In this document: positions 1 to 10,355 of the stretch, piece after piece
How the letters are laid out: every line of letters starts with the position of its first letter
Position numbering within the stretch: the first letter of the stretch is position 1
DNA from: Pinus tabuliformis
Taxonomy: Eukaryota; Streptophyta; Pinopsida; Pinales; Pinaceae
Length of the DNA stretch: 64,000 nucleotides
Assembly (NCBI GenBank): GCA_031772625.1
Contig: CM062814.1
Span: 819,462,757-819,526,756 of the forward strand
Direction of reading: 5' to 3'
The notes under the pieces: generated by a model
Database searches by the model: none
What the model saw: the letters and a program-made list of their open reading frames with translations, nothing else
What the model was told of the DNA's origin: nothing
Made by a program: the position numbers and the translations under genes

Positions 1-71
1 GTCAACCCTTTCAACAACAAAACCAACGAGGGTAGAAACAACCCTTGTATACATATCAATAGGGTCAACCC

Positions 72-509
72 TTGCAGGGGCAAGGTCAAGGTCAAATCTT
101 GCACCACCAGGCTGAAAATCCTCATGTCCTAGGTCAACAAGTTCAAATTATTGTTGGCCAAGGGAAGCAGGTACAAAATCCTTATGTCCAAGGGCAACAA
201 GTGTATCAACCTTATGCCCAAGGACAACAGGTCCAAAACCATCTTGTTCAAGGACAACAGGTTCATCACCCATATGTTCAAGGACAACAGGTCCCATATC
301 CATATGTCCAAGGTCAACAGGCTCAACAGCCTTTTAACCCGTACGTTTCTTATCAGCAACCTATGGCCAGACAGTTCTAAGGTATTCAAGGTCAAAATCC
401 TCCCTATGGTCAAGGTAATCCGCAATGGGGGCAGCCTCAAATGCCATGTGGCCAAAATCCTTACAAGTAGGGATGGGCTCCTCCATATGGACCCGCTTAT
501 TGACCTCCC
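72..509 (+). pseudogene. Gag N-terminal leader with Gln-rich decapeptide repeats (broken)
   Basis: This stretch is in the same frame as the gag core that follows. It encodes about seven imperfect copies of a ten-residue unit close to VQGQQVxxPY, visible in DNA as a roughly 30-bp tandem repeat built on caaggacaacag. A further Gly/Gln/Pro-rich stretch follows. Stops at 378 (TAA), 468 (TAG) and 501 (TGA) break it. The region probably formed a disordered N-terminal extension of Gag; I know no defined function for it. The repeat may start left of the window. An alternative is that the true Gag start was the ATG at 510 and this is leader sequence, but the repeat periodicity at the amino-acid level argues for translation. 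Confidence 0.6.
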
Positions 510-1511
510 ATGCCTTTTAACACCCAATTTCCATTCTTGGCTACACTCGAGTTGCCAGATGTATCTCGCCTTACGAATGATCCAATCCTTCATTCACTGT
601 ACTGGCCTCCAGTGCTATCCAAGATACCAAGTGATTGTCCAAAGTTCGATGGGAAAGCTAAAGAAGATCCTCAAGCCCATGTGATGACATATCACCTCTG
701 GTGCTCGTCGAACTCGTACGTGGACAATTCCATTCGTCTCCGTCTTTTCCAACGAACCCTCATGGGTGCTGCAACGAAGTGGTACATCGAGCTACCTCGA
801 AGTACTTACCATGACTTTAACTCTTTAGCCATGGCTTTCCTCACGCATTTTCAGTTGTCGGTTCGCTATGAAACTGGCACCTATTTGCTTACATCACTTA
901 AGCAAGATACTGTGACACACATCTCTAATCACATCCATGAATGGAGACGTAGACGTTGCCTGATCAAATTTGAGATTGTTGATCAGTTTCTCACTGAATG
1001 GTTCACCAAATCATTCGTGGCCCCAATTTCTCGTGATATAGCTATGGGTGGATGCGTCATTGAAGAGCAATCCATCGCTCGTGCCCAGTACTTGGATCTA
1101 GTTTACTCTCAATTTGACACTTTGTACGAGTTATTACCCAATGCTCCGCAGCCATCATCCAATCCCACAGTATTAAAGTCACCAGTTGTACCTCCCGTTG
1201 ATGGAGTTATTAGTTCAGTACCCTCGACCCCTACTAAAAATTCTTCCAAACAGAAGTCGGTCTCAAATGATGTTCCTAATAGTTCATCCCAGAATCCACC
1301 TGGCCCTGGTAAAACCTCAAAGGTCCACGTTGTCTAGTCTACCACAACAGACAAATCCTTGAAAGGAAAGAAGAAAGGCAAAGGAAAGGGTAAAGCCGAT
1401 AACCTGAAACAGGGTCCTCCCAAATCATCTGCTAGCAAATCTTCGCAACGGAAACCTAAGTATCCATGCCTCATTTGCGAGGAAGATCACTACACTAAGG
1501 ATTGTCCCTGA
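510..1511 (+). pseudogene. gag: Retrotransposon Gag core plus zinc knuckle (element A)
   Basis: Gag forms the particle that packages element RNA. The retrotransposon-gag core is at roughly 690-1080, recognisable by the run around GAATKWYIELPR, the LTHFQLSVRYE stretch, and a helix-rich continuation. After a Ser/Pro linker and a Lys/Gly-rich patch (about 1365-1400) comes a zinc knuckle of the form CX2CX3HX4C (CLICEEDHYTKDC, about 1470-1508), a variant shared with element C. Stops at 1335 (TAG) and the doublet TGA TGA at 1509-1514 interrupt it; each fits a C-to-T change in CAG or CGA. No frameshift is seen. Dead copy. Confidence 0.85.
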
Positions 1512-1514
1512 TGA

Positions 1515-2894
1515 TCTGAAGTTAGTCGCTTGCTCAAAGGGACCCCCTCTGTCCTCAAAGAGCCATTTTTGTCTCAGAAAACCCAAATGGTAGACCAACC
1601 CCAATCTGTTGCCTTTGGATCTCAAGTGTTCATGATGATTACGCCTGTTAATGTGGCTACTAGATCGAAAGACTATCAAACTCCTGCTTCGACATCTGGG
1701 AAAGAGAAAGAAGCTGCACCTCCTTCTTTTACCCCTAGTTCTGGCCCTCTTCATATTACGCGCCCTAACCTAGATTCCACTATGCGACCACCCTCTCGAG
1801 GTGTGTTGCGGAAATCTTCGTATAATCCCAACGCCTGAGCTGCTCAACACTATAATATTGTTGAGGATTTGCCTCAGGCATTGTCAGCCATGTTGTCTCT
1901 CGAGGTACGCCAAAACTGCCCATCGCAGTGGAAATCTTTGCTGTCAGCTATCGGGGGCATCGATCCCACTGATTCCAATTTGATATGTTTTGATCTAGAG
2001 AACCATGTTCTATGTCTCCCTCATCAAATTGCCTTTCTTATTCAGGTAATCATCAATGAGAAGACCATCCACCGGACTGTCATCAATGAAGGTGCTTCCA
2101 CCTGCATCATGTCAACTGCATGTTGGAAGGCTATTGGTTCTCCTGCTTTGAACCAATCTTCGAACACTTTGGAAGCTTTCGATGGGCGTGATTCACGACC
2201 CTTCGATGTCTTACCTAACCTTGCCATCACCCTGGAAGGCAAGACAGTGCAAGTCGAAGTAGAAATTGTTGACGCCAATCTCAATTATAATCTTCTACTC
2301 GGCCGAAGTTGGACCCATGCCATGCATGTTGTGGCCTCCTCTTTATTTCACGTGATTCATTTTCCCCATCAAGGGAAGATTGTCACTGTCGACCAATTGT
2401 CTTTCTTTTCCTCTTCCTCCTCAGATGGCAATGTTCCGTATGTCAAGCACACTGGTGCTCCCTATGAGAGTGTGGGGGCAAGTCTTTTCAAAGATTCTGC
2501 CTTAATGGGAATTTTTCCACTCCCACCTCCTCATGTTTCCTCTGTCAACATGATCTTGGTCAAATCTGATCCTTGGGTCGTACCTTCACCAAATCTTGTT
2601 GATGCCTGGGGCGAGATTATGCTGCTTAGTCCCGCCGAAGTCAATTACGTGGAAATTGTTTTGGCTTCGAACTTTGCATCCTCTGATTCTTTTATGTCGA
2701 AGACCTCTCTCGACATGTACTCTCAATCCCCGTGGCTTGGCACTTTGGAATCGCCTAATCCCTTAGACGAGACCTTCCTTGTTGATGAAGGTATCATAGA
2801 AGTCATGTCTCTTGAGGAACCACCTTGGATCGATACTCATCATCACTCCTCGTTCCTGCCTCGCCCGACGATCATGTCTAACGTTTTCGAATAG
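1515..2894 (+). pseudogene. pro: Gag-Pol linker and aspartic protease (element A)
   Basis: The retropepsin that matures Gag-Pol lies at about 2040-2390. The active-site segment reads NEGAS at 2085, where element C has DEGAS, so the catalytic Asp appears changed to Asn (a G-to-A change). The later conserved block YNLLLGRSW (about 2286) is intact, as is the downstream HFPHQGKIVTVDQLSF stretch, which aligns with the same region in C. A stop at 1836 (TGA) splits the linker and one at 2892 (TAG) ends the segment; the frame then continues into RT. The linker before the protease is long and Ser/Pro-rich. Confidence 0.85.
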
Positions 2895-4655
2895 TCCTCT
2901 TCTCCATTTCTGCTACTGATTGTTACTCACGATGTATGGTTGAAAGGAAATCTGGGTAATATTACCCAAACAATGTCGATTAACATTTCTATCAAACCCA
3001 GTATCGTTGAACACATTCATATTGGGGTATCTTGTTCTCCAGATGAGATCAAGACATATACTCATCTTTTTCAGGAATTCCGTGATGTGTTTGCGTGGTC
3101 CTACAAAGAAATGCCCGACATTGATCCTATCATTGTAGTGCACAAAATACCAACGTATCTACACGCAAATCCCGTTCGCCAACAGCTTCGCCTGGTGCAC
3201 CCTAGGAAGGTCGCCGCTATTAAGGGTGAAATTGAAAAACTTCTCAAAGATAGGTTCATCTATCTCATCCCCCTTACAAACTGGGTGTCCAATATTGTCC
3301 TGGTGACTAAAAAACAGGGCACGATCCACGTTTGCGTCGATTATCGAGATCTCAATCGTGCCTGTCCTAAAGACAACTATCCTACTCCCTTCATTGATCA
3401 AATCATTGATGAATGTGCTGGGAGCGAGATATTTTCCTTTATGGACGGTTTTTCTGGTTACAACTAGATCAACATCGCACCGGCCGATCAAGAAAAGATA
3501 GCTTTTATCTGTCTGTGGGGTACGTTCGTGTACAAGAAGCTCCCTTTCGGCCTCAAAAATCCTGGAGCCACGTTTCAGTGGGCGATGTCCTATGCATTTC
3601 ATGATATTCGCAACATTGTCCAACCTTACTTGGATGACCTTCCCTCTCATTCTCGTAAGCGCCAAGATCACCCAGACCATCTTCGGCAGATTTTTCTACG
3701 TTGTAGACACTATAACGTTCGGTTAAACCCGCACAAATGTGTTTTTTGCGTAGAATCAGGACGACTCCTCGGCTTCATTGTTTCCAAGGACGGTATTCGC
3801 CTTGTTTCGCTAAAAGTCAAGGCCATTGTAAATTTACCCCCTCCATATTCACTGCACCAACTCCAAAGCCTGCAAGGAAAGGCCAACTTTCTCCGTCATT
3901 TTGTAACCAATTATGTCGGGCTAGCTACAGGATTTACCCGGTTGCTAAAACAAGGAACACCCTTTGTATGGGACGAGGTGGACCAAAAATATTTTGACGA
4001 TCTCAAGGTCATCCTCATAAATGCTCCTCTGTTGCACCCACCAGACTATTATCGAGATTACTTCCTTTACCTAGCCGAAGCCCCTAGCACCATTGTTATG
4101 GTCTTGGTCCAAGACGACGACGAAGGCAATGAACATTTGATCTACTACCTTAGTCGGAATCTCATCGACACTGAAACGCGTTATGAACATGTCAAGAAGT
4201 TGCCTTTGGCTGTCGTCCAAGTTGTTCAATGCTTTCGACACTATATCCTTTTGCGCACGACTACAGTGATTTATGAATGCAACTCCATGACCTATATCCT
4301 GTTTCGTTAGTTTCTGGGGGGCAAATATTCTAAATGGATCGTGATCCTGCAAGAATTTGATTTGGTATTTACTACGGCCAAATATAAGAAGTCACTTGTT
4401 TTCGCCGAATTGATTTGTTCCCTTCCCTCCAAGTCTCTCCCCACTGATGCAGATGAACAACTTCCGGATGAGACCCTCTTTCTGATTAGCACCCTTGATT
4501 CATGGTACAGTGATATCATCATGTATCTCCAGACATCCATGTTCCAGTCTGCGTTGACCAAGGATGATCACCGCAGGATTCGGCATCACTCCCAACCCTA
4601 CCATACTATTGGCGATACTTTATACCATGTCGATGTCGATTCAGTTCTTTGTTGA
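2895..4655 (+). pseudogene. pol: Reverse transcriptase and RNase H (element A)
   Basis: RT copies element RNA into DNA and the attached RNase H removes the RNA strand. Visible RT blocks are the fingers region near VLVTKKQGTIHVCVDYRDLN (about 3297-3356), FSFMDGFSGYN (about 3432) followed by a TAG where the family has Gln, KLPFGLKNPGATFQ (about 3537), and the catalytic box YLDD at 3627-3638. The connection and RNase H region runs from about 3960 to 4380, with SRNLIDTETRYEHVKKLPLAVV typical of gypsy RNase H. Stops at 3465, 4308 (TAG) and 4653 (TGA) break the frame; all fit C-to-T changes and no frameshift is seen. Confidence 0.9.
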
Positions 4656-5747
4656 TGCCTTACGATCGAGGAAGATGAAAGAGTTCTCAATGATTGCCAC
4701 TCCGGGGCATGTGGTGGTCATATTTCTGGTTACGCTACAGCTAAAAAAATCCTTCACACTGGTTATTTACAGCCATTTATCTTTAAAGACTGCATGCTTG
4801 CTATTCGCAAGTGCCACGAATGCCAAATTTACCAATGCAAGATGCGTGCCCCACACGCTCACCCACACCCCGTCATTACCGTTGGTCCTTTTGCCATATG
4901 GGGCATCGATTGTATGAAATGTAACCCTCATTCGGCCGGGGGGCATGGATATATTATCATCACTGTGGATTATTTCACCAAATGGGCCGAAGTGATGCCT
5001 ACATACTCTGCAGATGGTAAGATGGCGGCTCAATTCCTTTTCAACCATGTTATTTCCAGGTTCGGCGTACCTCAAGCCATTGTCACAGACCATGGCTCCC
5101 ATTTCAGAGATTACATGATGGTTGAGCTGACATCTGCATTGGGCTTGTGCCACGATGGCTCGACCCCATATTACCCTCAGGCCAACAGCCAAGTTGAAGC
5201 CGTGAACAAAGTCTTGGTCACAATGCTTCAGTGTACTATTGGGATGCACAAGTAAAATTGACATCTCATGCTCTTTTTAGCTCTATGGGCCTACCAAACC
5301 TTAACCAAAGACACAACTGGTTTCACACAATTCTAGCTGGTCTATGGTCTGGAAGTAACATTGCCGATTGAATGTGAGATTCCTTCACTCAAGTTAGCTG
5401 TGGAACTCCTCCCCGAAACATCACCTCAAGAGGAACACCTCTTATATTTAGAACGATTGGACGAGACTCGCCGTTTCGCCACCTTTATCATTGAAGCATA
5501 AAAGAAACGGGTCAAATCCCATTTAGATCAGTCGGTCTCCCCTCGCGCGTTCTCTAAGGGTGGTTTGGTCTTACTATATGACCAAGCTAATGATAAGTTG
5601 GGGGTAGGCAAGTTCGAACCCATGTGGCATGGGCCCTACATCGTGAAATGCATTTTGCAAAAAGAAGCCTATGATCTTATTGATTATGAAGGAAATCCTC
5701 TCGATAAGCCCCGAAACGGGCTTTACCTCAAGAAGTACTATGCTTAG
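4656..5747 (+). pseudogene. int: Integrase (element A)
   Basis: Integrase inserts the cDNA into host chromosomes. The N-terminal HHCC zinc region is at about 4700-4835 (ending CHECQIYQC). The catalytic triad is visible: Asp at 4908 (GIDCMK), Asp at 5088 (VTDHGSHF) and Glu at 5196 (NSQVEAVNK). The C-terminal domain around 5565-5740 contains the MWHGPYIVK stretch followed by a short tail; no chromodomain is seen. Stops at 5253, 5259, 5334 and 5499 break it; 5259 fits TGG to TGA, the rest CAG/CAA to stop. The frame ends with TAG at 5745, 115 bases before the second RNase H ORF. Confidence 0.9.
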
Positions 5748-5834
5748 GTCATCTTGCATGATTACTTGTGTACATTAGAATTTCATTCATTTTTGTACAG
5801 TGTGGTTTTGTGTGATAGTTTTCAAAAGATTTCC

Positions 5835-5862
5835 TGTTTATTATGCTTTTCTTGCTTTGCAG
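5835..5862 (+). promoter_or_regulatory. Candidate 3' splice site just before the second RNase H ORF
   Basis: A pyrimidine-rich run ends in ttgctttgcag directly before the ATG at 5863. A GT occurs right after the pol stop (5748). Splicing would create a message placing the RNase H ATG near an upstream exon. Plant Ogre elements are known to splice an intron in pol, so the idea has precedent, but no transcript evidence is available here. A chance match is possible. Confidence 0.35.
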
Positions 5863-6282
5863 ATGTCTGCGACTCCCCACATTGGTTTCGTTGATGGTGC
5901 TTGCCATAGTACCCAGAACCTATCATCCGTGGCATGGGCTATTTATGACTCTAACGGTGAGTTGATTGACCTTCAAGGTATCTATCTAGGTCGGACAACA
6001 AACAACATTGCTTAATACAGTGCAGTCATCGAATTGTTGTCAGAAGCCATTGCTCTAGGCATCAGAGAATTGGTTGTCAACCTGGATTCATAGCTTGTCG
6101 TCCTTCAACTCAACAGGTAATATTCCATCAGAAACCCTCAAATATTGAGAATGTATCTTTGTATCCATCTATTGAAAAGACATTTTGATTACATTACGTA
6201 TCATCATATTCCTAGACGCATGAATACATTGATAGACGCATTAGCTAATAATGTGTTGGATAGACATTTACCAAACATGTGA
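5863..6282 (+). pseudogene. Second RNase H domain, downstream of integrase (element A)
   Basis: This ORF is in a different frame from pol. It shows an RNase H fold signature: HIGFVDGACH at the start (first catalytic Asp), a YSAVIELLSEA helix with the catalytic Glu, NLDS followed by LVV (second Asp), and NTLIDALANNVLD near the end (last Asp). The region between, with RNPQILRMYLCIHLL and YITYHHIPRRMN, fits archaeal/plant-type RNase H. Such a second domain (aRNH) is known in Tat/Ogre elements, usually between the first RNase H and integrase; here it lies after integrase. Stops at 6013 (TAA), 6091 (TAG) and 6118 (TAA) break it, the first two at positions where the family has Gln. Confidence 0.8.
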
Positions 6283-6537
6283 AAAGATAAAACAAACCAT
6301 TTGTACCATAGGTGTTAATGTTCGATACATCAGAACCCCAAAAAATAAGATGTGTGTCCAAAATAACATCGGCAGCTGACAAGCCTCATGTGTTCGCGGC
6401 ACGCAGGCCTCAAAAAATGTAAGTGTTGGACCTAGGAACTAATCAACATGGTGATCGTGGTAGCATGATACGGCTCATGCAACACAAGTCAGCAATCGGC
6501 AGATCTGATCCGAGACTCCCACCATGTGTCTCTGGTA

Positions 6538-7652
6538 CTACGAGGAATGTCTCCTGCCCAAGAATACTCTGAGATACCACAAGTCAACCCCTGAAGGTTC
6601 TCTCGTGATCTCCTCCTCATTGTCACTCCCCTCCTGATAAGGAGCGACATCATTGATAAGGTGGGGGACACGCTTGGCTATTGGGGACATCCCAACAGGC
6701 TGCTCTGGTCCAACGTCTGCATTAACAAGAGAAACGTTATAAGCACATATATACCAAAAACAATTAAAAAATCTCAAAATTAAAAATTTAGATTTTTTAC
6801 CTTCATCATCGAAGTCTTCCCCATCTGGTAAGGGCATATCTGGATCTCCATGGAAATCAGTACCACTGTATGGCCAGTCCTCCATAACGATCTTTTGTTG
6901 TCGTAGACATGAAAAGAATGCAGGTCGGTATGACATGTGTTGACCCCCAGTGATCCTGGGCATCAACGGCTCCAGCGGACCATCCGCGGATCACGTGGCA
7001 TAAGAGGATCTACCTTAGTCAGCTGATACTGGAACAGTGGTACCCATTCCAAGAAAAAGGTCACAAGCACAGATCCAAAGAAAAGTTGCTTCAGATTTAC
7101 CCCCTTAGCTTTGGACAGCTGGCGCTTGATGTTGATCTTCATGGCCTCTACCCAGTTGAAGATCGTAGGAGTTGTACAGTCAATAGCATAAAGGAACCTC
7201 GACTTGTTGGTATCATGTTTTGCCTGGGACCCCGCCACTCTGTTGAAGGTCAACAAAAGCACTCCCAGTGTCAGATCCCGAACACTGGAAATCTCTATCT
7301 TCCCACTTTTGGATTTCAAGGCCTCAGGGTAGTGTTCAGCAAGCAAGGAACATATGTTTGCCCCAATCAGTCGTGACTCGTACAAGTTCACTGGTTCGCC
7401 TCTACGGGACAATCCAATGATGAAGTATATATCTGAAGTTTCCAACTCCATCTCTTGGTCACCATTGGAAAAAATCTCCTGATTAATGTCCCAAAGGCTA
7501 ATCAGGTACCAAAGCAACTCGGGCTAGGCCCACATCCCTGGCGTGAGAAAGAATTTGAGGAGCCTGCAAGCCCTCAAAGCCTCTAGGCAGTTTGGGTCAT
7601 TCATTGCCTGGGTGTCAACATCCTCATGTTCCCGTTCTTTCCAATCCACCAT
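6538..7652 (-). pseudogene. Antisense plant-mobile-domain-like ORF with candidate intron
   Basis: Read on the strand opposite to element A, an ORF starts at the ATG at 7652 (MVDWKERE), has a TAG near 7524 (WA*PELLWYL), and continues to about 6963 with a segment containing MELETSDIYFIIGLSRRGEPVN. That segment resembles the start of plant mobile domains (typically E-x-T-L-x-D-V-x-x-L-x-G-L-x-x-x-G-x-x-V). A frame change occurs near 6965. The second part (MSYRPAFFSCL) runs into an acidic stretch, then a candidate 84-bp AT-rich intron at 6800-6717 with GT and CAG borders, and ends at 6538. Plant mobile domains are known to be carried by some transposons, and Grande elements carry an antisense accessory ORF. 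The family call is by eye only; function unknown. Confidence 0.5.
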
Positions 7653-8700
7653 TTTCAGCGATTCTTTCCTAAAAAATCCATTAATTTGTGTCAACAATCA
7701 TGCTTGGCCCCTAAAATTTAAGTTTAAACGGTGAATTTTTGAGGAAATAGGGTTTTTCCCTATTCACGGTATTAGAGCGCCTGTTTTAAAAACAATTGTG
7801 CCAAATGGCACGACTGGCTTTGTTAATCACCCTCGGTCGGCGGCGCGATTCTGTGCCCATAAGTCACGCCGATCGAGGGCAAAAAAGTTTTTCAAAAACC
7901 CCCTCAAAAAACTAAAAAATCGCTAAAAAAATAAATAAAGGACATGAAAATGGAGCTCAGGGCTTTAGCTATTACCTGGAACTGGCAGCTCGTCGATTGA
8001 CCTCTCGGATCTCCCGTAGTCTGCTTCGGAACAATTAGGGCAAAAGTGAGTAAAAAGTTTTCACAGCAAGGTAAAATGGTAAATGGTAAAAATATATTTA
8101 CTTTTCTCCTTTTAATTCATTTTTTCATGAAAATATCAGGTTTTTGTAAATATTTTGACCTATTTTGTCTCAAGAACTGGATAATACACTTTACCTTTTT
8201 TGTGCAACGACAGGTGATGGATGTTCGACGATGATGACGAGTCACGTTTCAGCTCTTTTCTTGACTCGTTAAACTCATATGAAAATATTGCCGAGTGTTT
8301 TTCCCTTTTGACTCGTAAAAGAAAATAAAATGGGGGGTCCGCTTTCAGCTCTTTTCTGACCCTTTAAAAGCGAAAAGATGGTCGAGCCCTTGTCGTTTCG
8401 AACTCGTTAATGGATGCAAAACATCATGTGCCCAGTATAATTTTACCCCTTTTTCGGGCTGGGAGGCACTATTTACGAAAATGGTACTCCTTGAATGAAA
8501 TGGTCAAGCAGTTCTCTCAAGTATATTTTTCTACCTTTTCGGGCTTGAGAGACACAAATGTACGAAAAGGGAACATGTGGAGTTTTCTTTTTTGTGTCTT
8601 TTTCAAACTCTCTAAGCATGAAAAAGATATCGAGTTACACCTTTGTCGGACTCATTAAACTATTAAATGACATCAGATTCGTCACCATGACAAACGTGAG
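7653..8700 (+). other. Hairpin-rich 3' non-coding domain of element A
   Basis: No coding sequence is credible here. The stretch is dense in short perfect inverted repeats: ATAGGG/CCCTAT at 7747-7763; GTGCCA/TGGCAC at 7798-7811; a 13-bp stem with one mismatch, CCCTCGGTCGGCG (7830-7842) against 7867-7879; CCTTTTCG/CGAAAAGG at 8534-8570; and TCTTTTTCA/TGAAAAAGA at 8597-8627. Loops contain phrases such as gggcttgagagac and aactctctaagc. Element C has a similar array (58978-59294) in the matching place, so the structure is probably a functional or inherited part of the family rather than chance. Confidence 0.65.
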
Positions 8701-9400
8701 CTTCTCCTTCCTAGGGCATGTTAAAATTACTAGGTTGGATTCGTCCAAAGAATGAACTTACAATGCAATCATATGCTATCCCCTTCAAGCTTGCAATTAA
8801 AAAGTAATTGGGGTACCTGCCAGAAATGGTGGGAGAAAATTTGGAAATCCAATCAGTTGTGTCGACAGCTCACTCTTGAACATGACACTTTCTGTTTCGT
8901 GTCGGGTTGGGATATCCTCCTTTTTATCATTGACCTTCTTGGGTTGGGCCATTCATTTTTTCCTTCCATTTGATCTCTGCCACATCATCATGACCACCGA
9001 TCCTATGGATCCAAAAGCTGCCAAACTTCCAGTCGTGTCGCCGATATGTTCAAGAGTTGTCCTTTTGCAGTTACACTTACCTCTGATTCTTTTTATCATC
9101 CAAAATCATTTTTGCATCCTTTCATCTCATTTCGATGATGTGGGAAACATTATGGCCCTCCTTTGACATGGTCGTTTCCCATCGAATTCAACTCATTATC
9201 TGGGAAATTGACTGAGAGACTCCCTTCCAATGCCTTAGAGCTTGCATGCCCTAATGGCAAGTTCTTCGCACTTGCTGCCAAGTTCACATCATTGGCTTTC
9301 GATCGAGTGATTTCACGGACGTTTGACTTCAGTTCCTCTATTCACATTCTGTGGATTGTGCTGATAGTACCTTAAGGACCATTGTCATTATTGGTGGTTG
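8701..9400 (+). other. 3' domain block shared with element C
   Basis: Several segments match the 3' part of element C on its coding strand. Shared phrases are gctc-ctcttga-catgacactt (A about 8868-8890), gtcgccgatatgttcaagag (about 9036), and cttgcat-cc-taatggcaagtt (about 9241-9264) followed by a ttcacatcattggctttcga match. No reading frame is conserved between the two, so a non-coding role is likelier than a protein. 9401-9853 holds nothing I recognise. Confidence 0.6.
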
Positions 9401-9853
9401 CTCTCACGCTTGTTAACATTTTACATCATTGACTAGTAATCAAGCGACTTTCTAGCATGTTCGACATCAATACATCTATTCACATGTTAGAATTTGTACT
9501 TTGATTGGGTTATGTTGGAGTGCAAGACCCTAGACTCAGATCACAAAAGACCAGGCTGTGAAGTGATGTGACTTGATTATGATGATATGCATGTCTCTTT
9601 CAGATGGATGGCTACGACCATACCTTGGTTTCATTTTGATCCTCTTTGACAGATGGCTACGCGCATACCTGGATCTAGTTACATGATCATTCTCTGGATG
9701 GCTGTGTCCATGCCACGATTCATGTATCATTTGACAGAGTTCTCAGTTATGTATATGTATCTGTACTTGCTTGCAGGTTTTCCGATGGCAGACTATGGTT
9801 CCCCGCACTGATTCATAAAGCATTTCATCCCTCACTCTATCTCGGACTTCACG

Positions 9854-9867
9854 CTTTAGGGGGCATC
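9854..9867 (+). promoter_or_regulatory. Polypurine tract of element A
   Basis: CTTTAGGGGGCATC lies directly before the LTR start TGTTACATAG. Element C has CTTTAGGGGGCAAC in the same position on its strand (57854-57841). This primes plus-strand DNA synthesis during reverse transcription. Confidence 0.85.
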
Positions 9868-10181
9868 TGTTACATAGAATTTTGTCACTATCCCTGTACT
9901 CCCCGTTCCTTGATCTTGGAGGACCTCTACAGTGAACCCCGCATGCTTTGCCTTCATGAAGAAACTCCCATTATGTCCCTCTTCATGAGCAGATCAATTC
10001 CCTTTTGCAGCATTTCCCCTGAAACTTCTATTTTGCCCAGTTTACAAGACTGATGTTAATGACATCTGTCTCCCCCAAAATGATGTGCAGAGATTAGCAC
10101 TATCCCTAGCACCAACCAGAGCGGCTGAGTTGTGTTCTAGTCGTGTCGGTCCTGTTATGGAAATTTTTTTAAATTAGGAGC

Positions 10182-10207
10182 CGAAGCTTCTAGCTCTAGA
10201 AGCTTCG
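10182..10207. promoter_or_regulatory. Perfect palindrome with two heat-shock-element half sites in LTR A
   Basis: CGAAGCTTCTAG and its exact reverse complement are separated by two bases. Each arm contains GAAnnTTC, and the arms fit the ends of the plant heat-shock consensus CTnGAAnnTTCnAG. It lies about 140 bp upstream of the TATA box. Binding by heat shock factors is an inference. Confidence 0.5.
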
Positions 10208-10347
10208 TAACGGAAGTGTGGTAAATGGTTTGGCTAGCTGGGGTCAAGGATGTCAGTTTGGGCTCCTTTCCCCTATAATTATGGAACTACCTCAAGGGAT
10301 AAGCCCTTCTACCATGAGAAGAGGATCCATCTCCCATCCATTCATCC

Positions 10348-10355
10348 TATATAAA
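10348..10355 (+). promoter_or_regulatory. TATA box of LTR A
   Basis: TATATAAA followed by a C-rich start region (cctcccttcttccc) is the usual layout of a plant LTR promoter. Confidence 0.65.
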
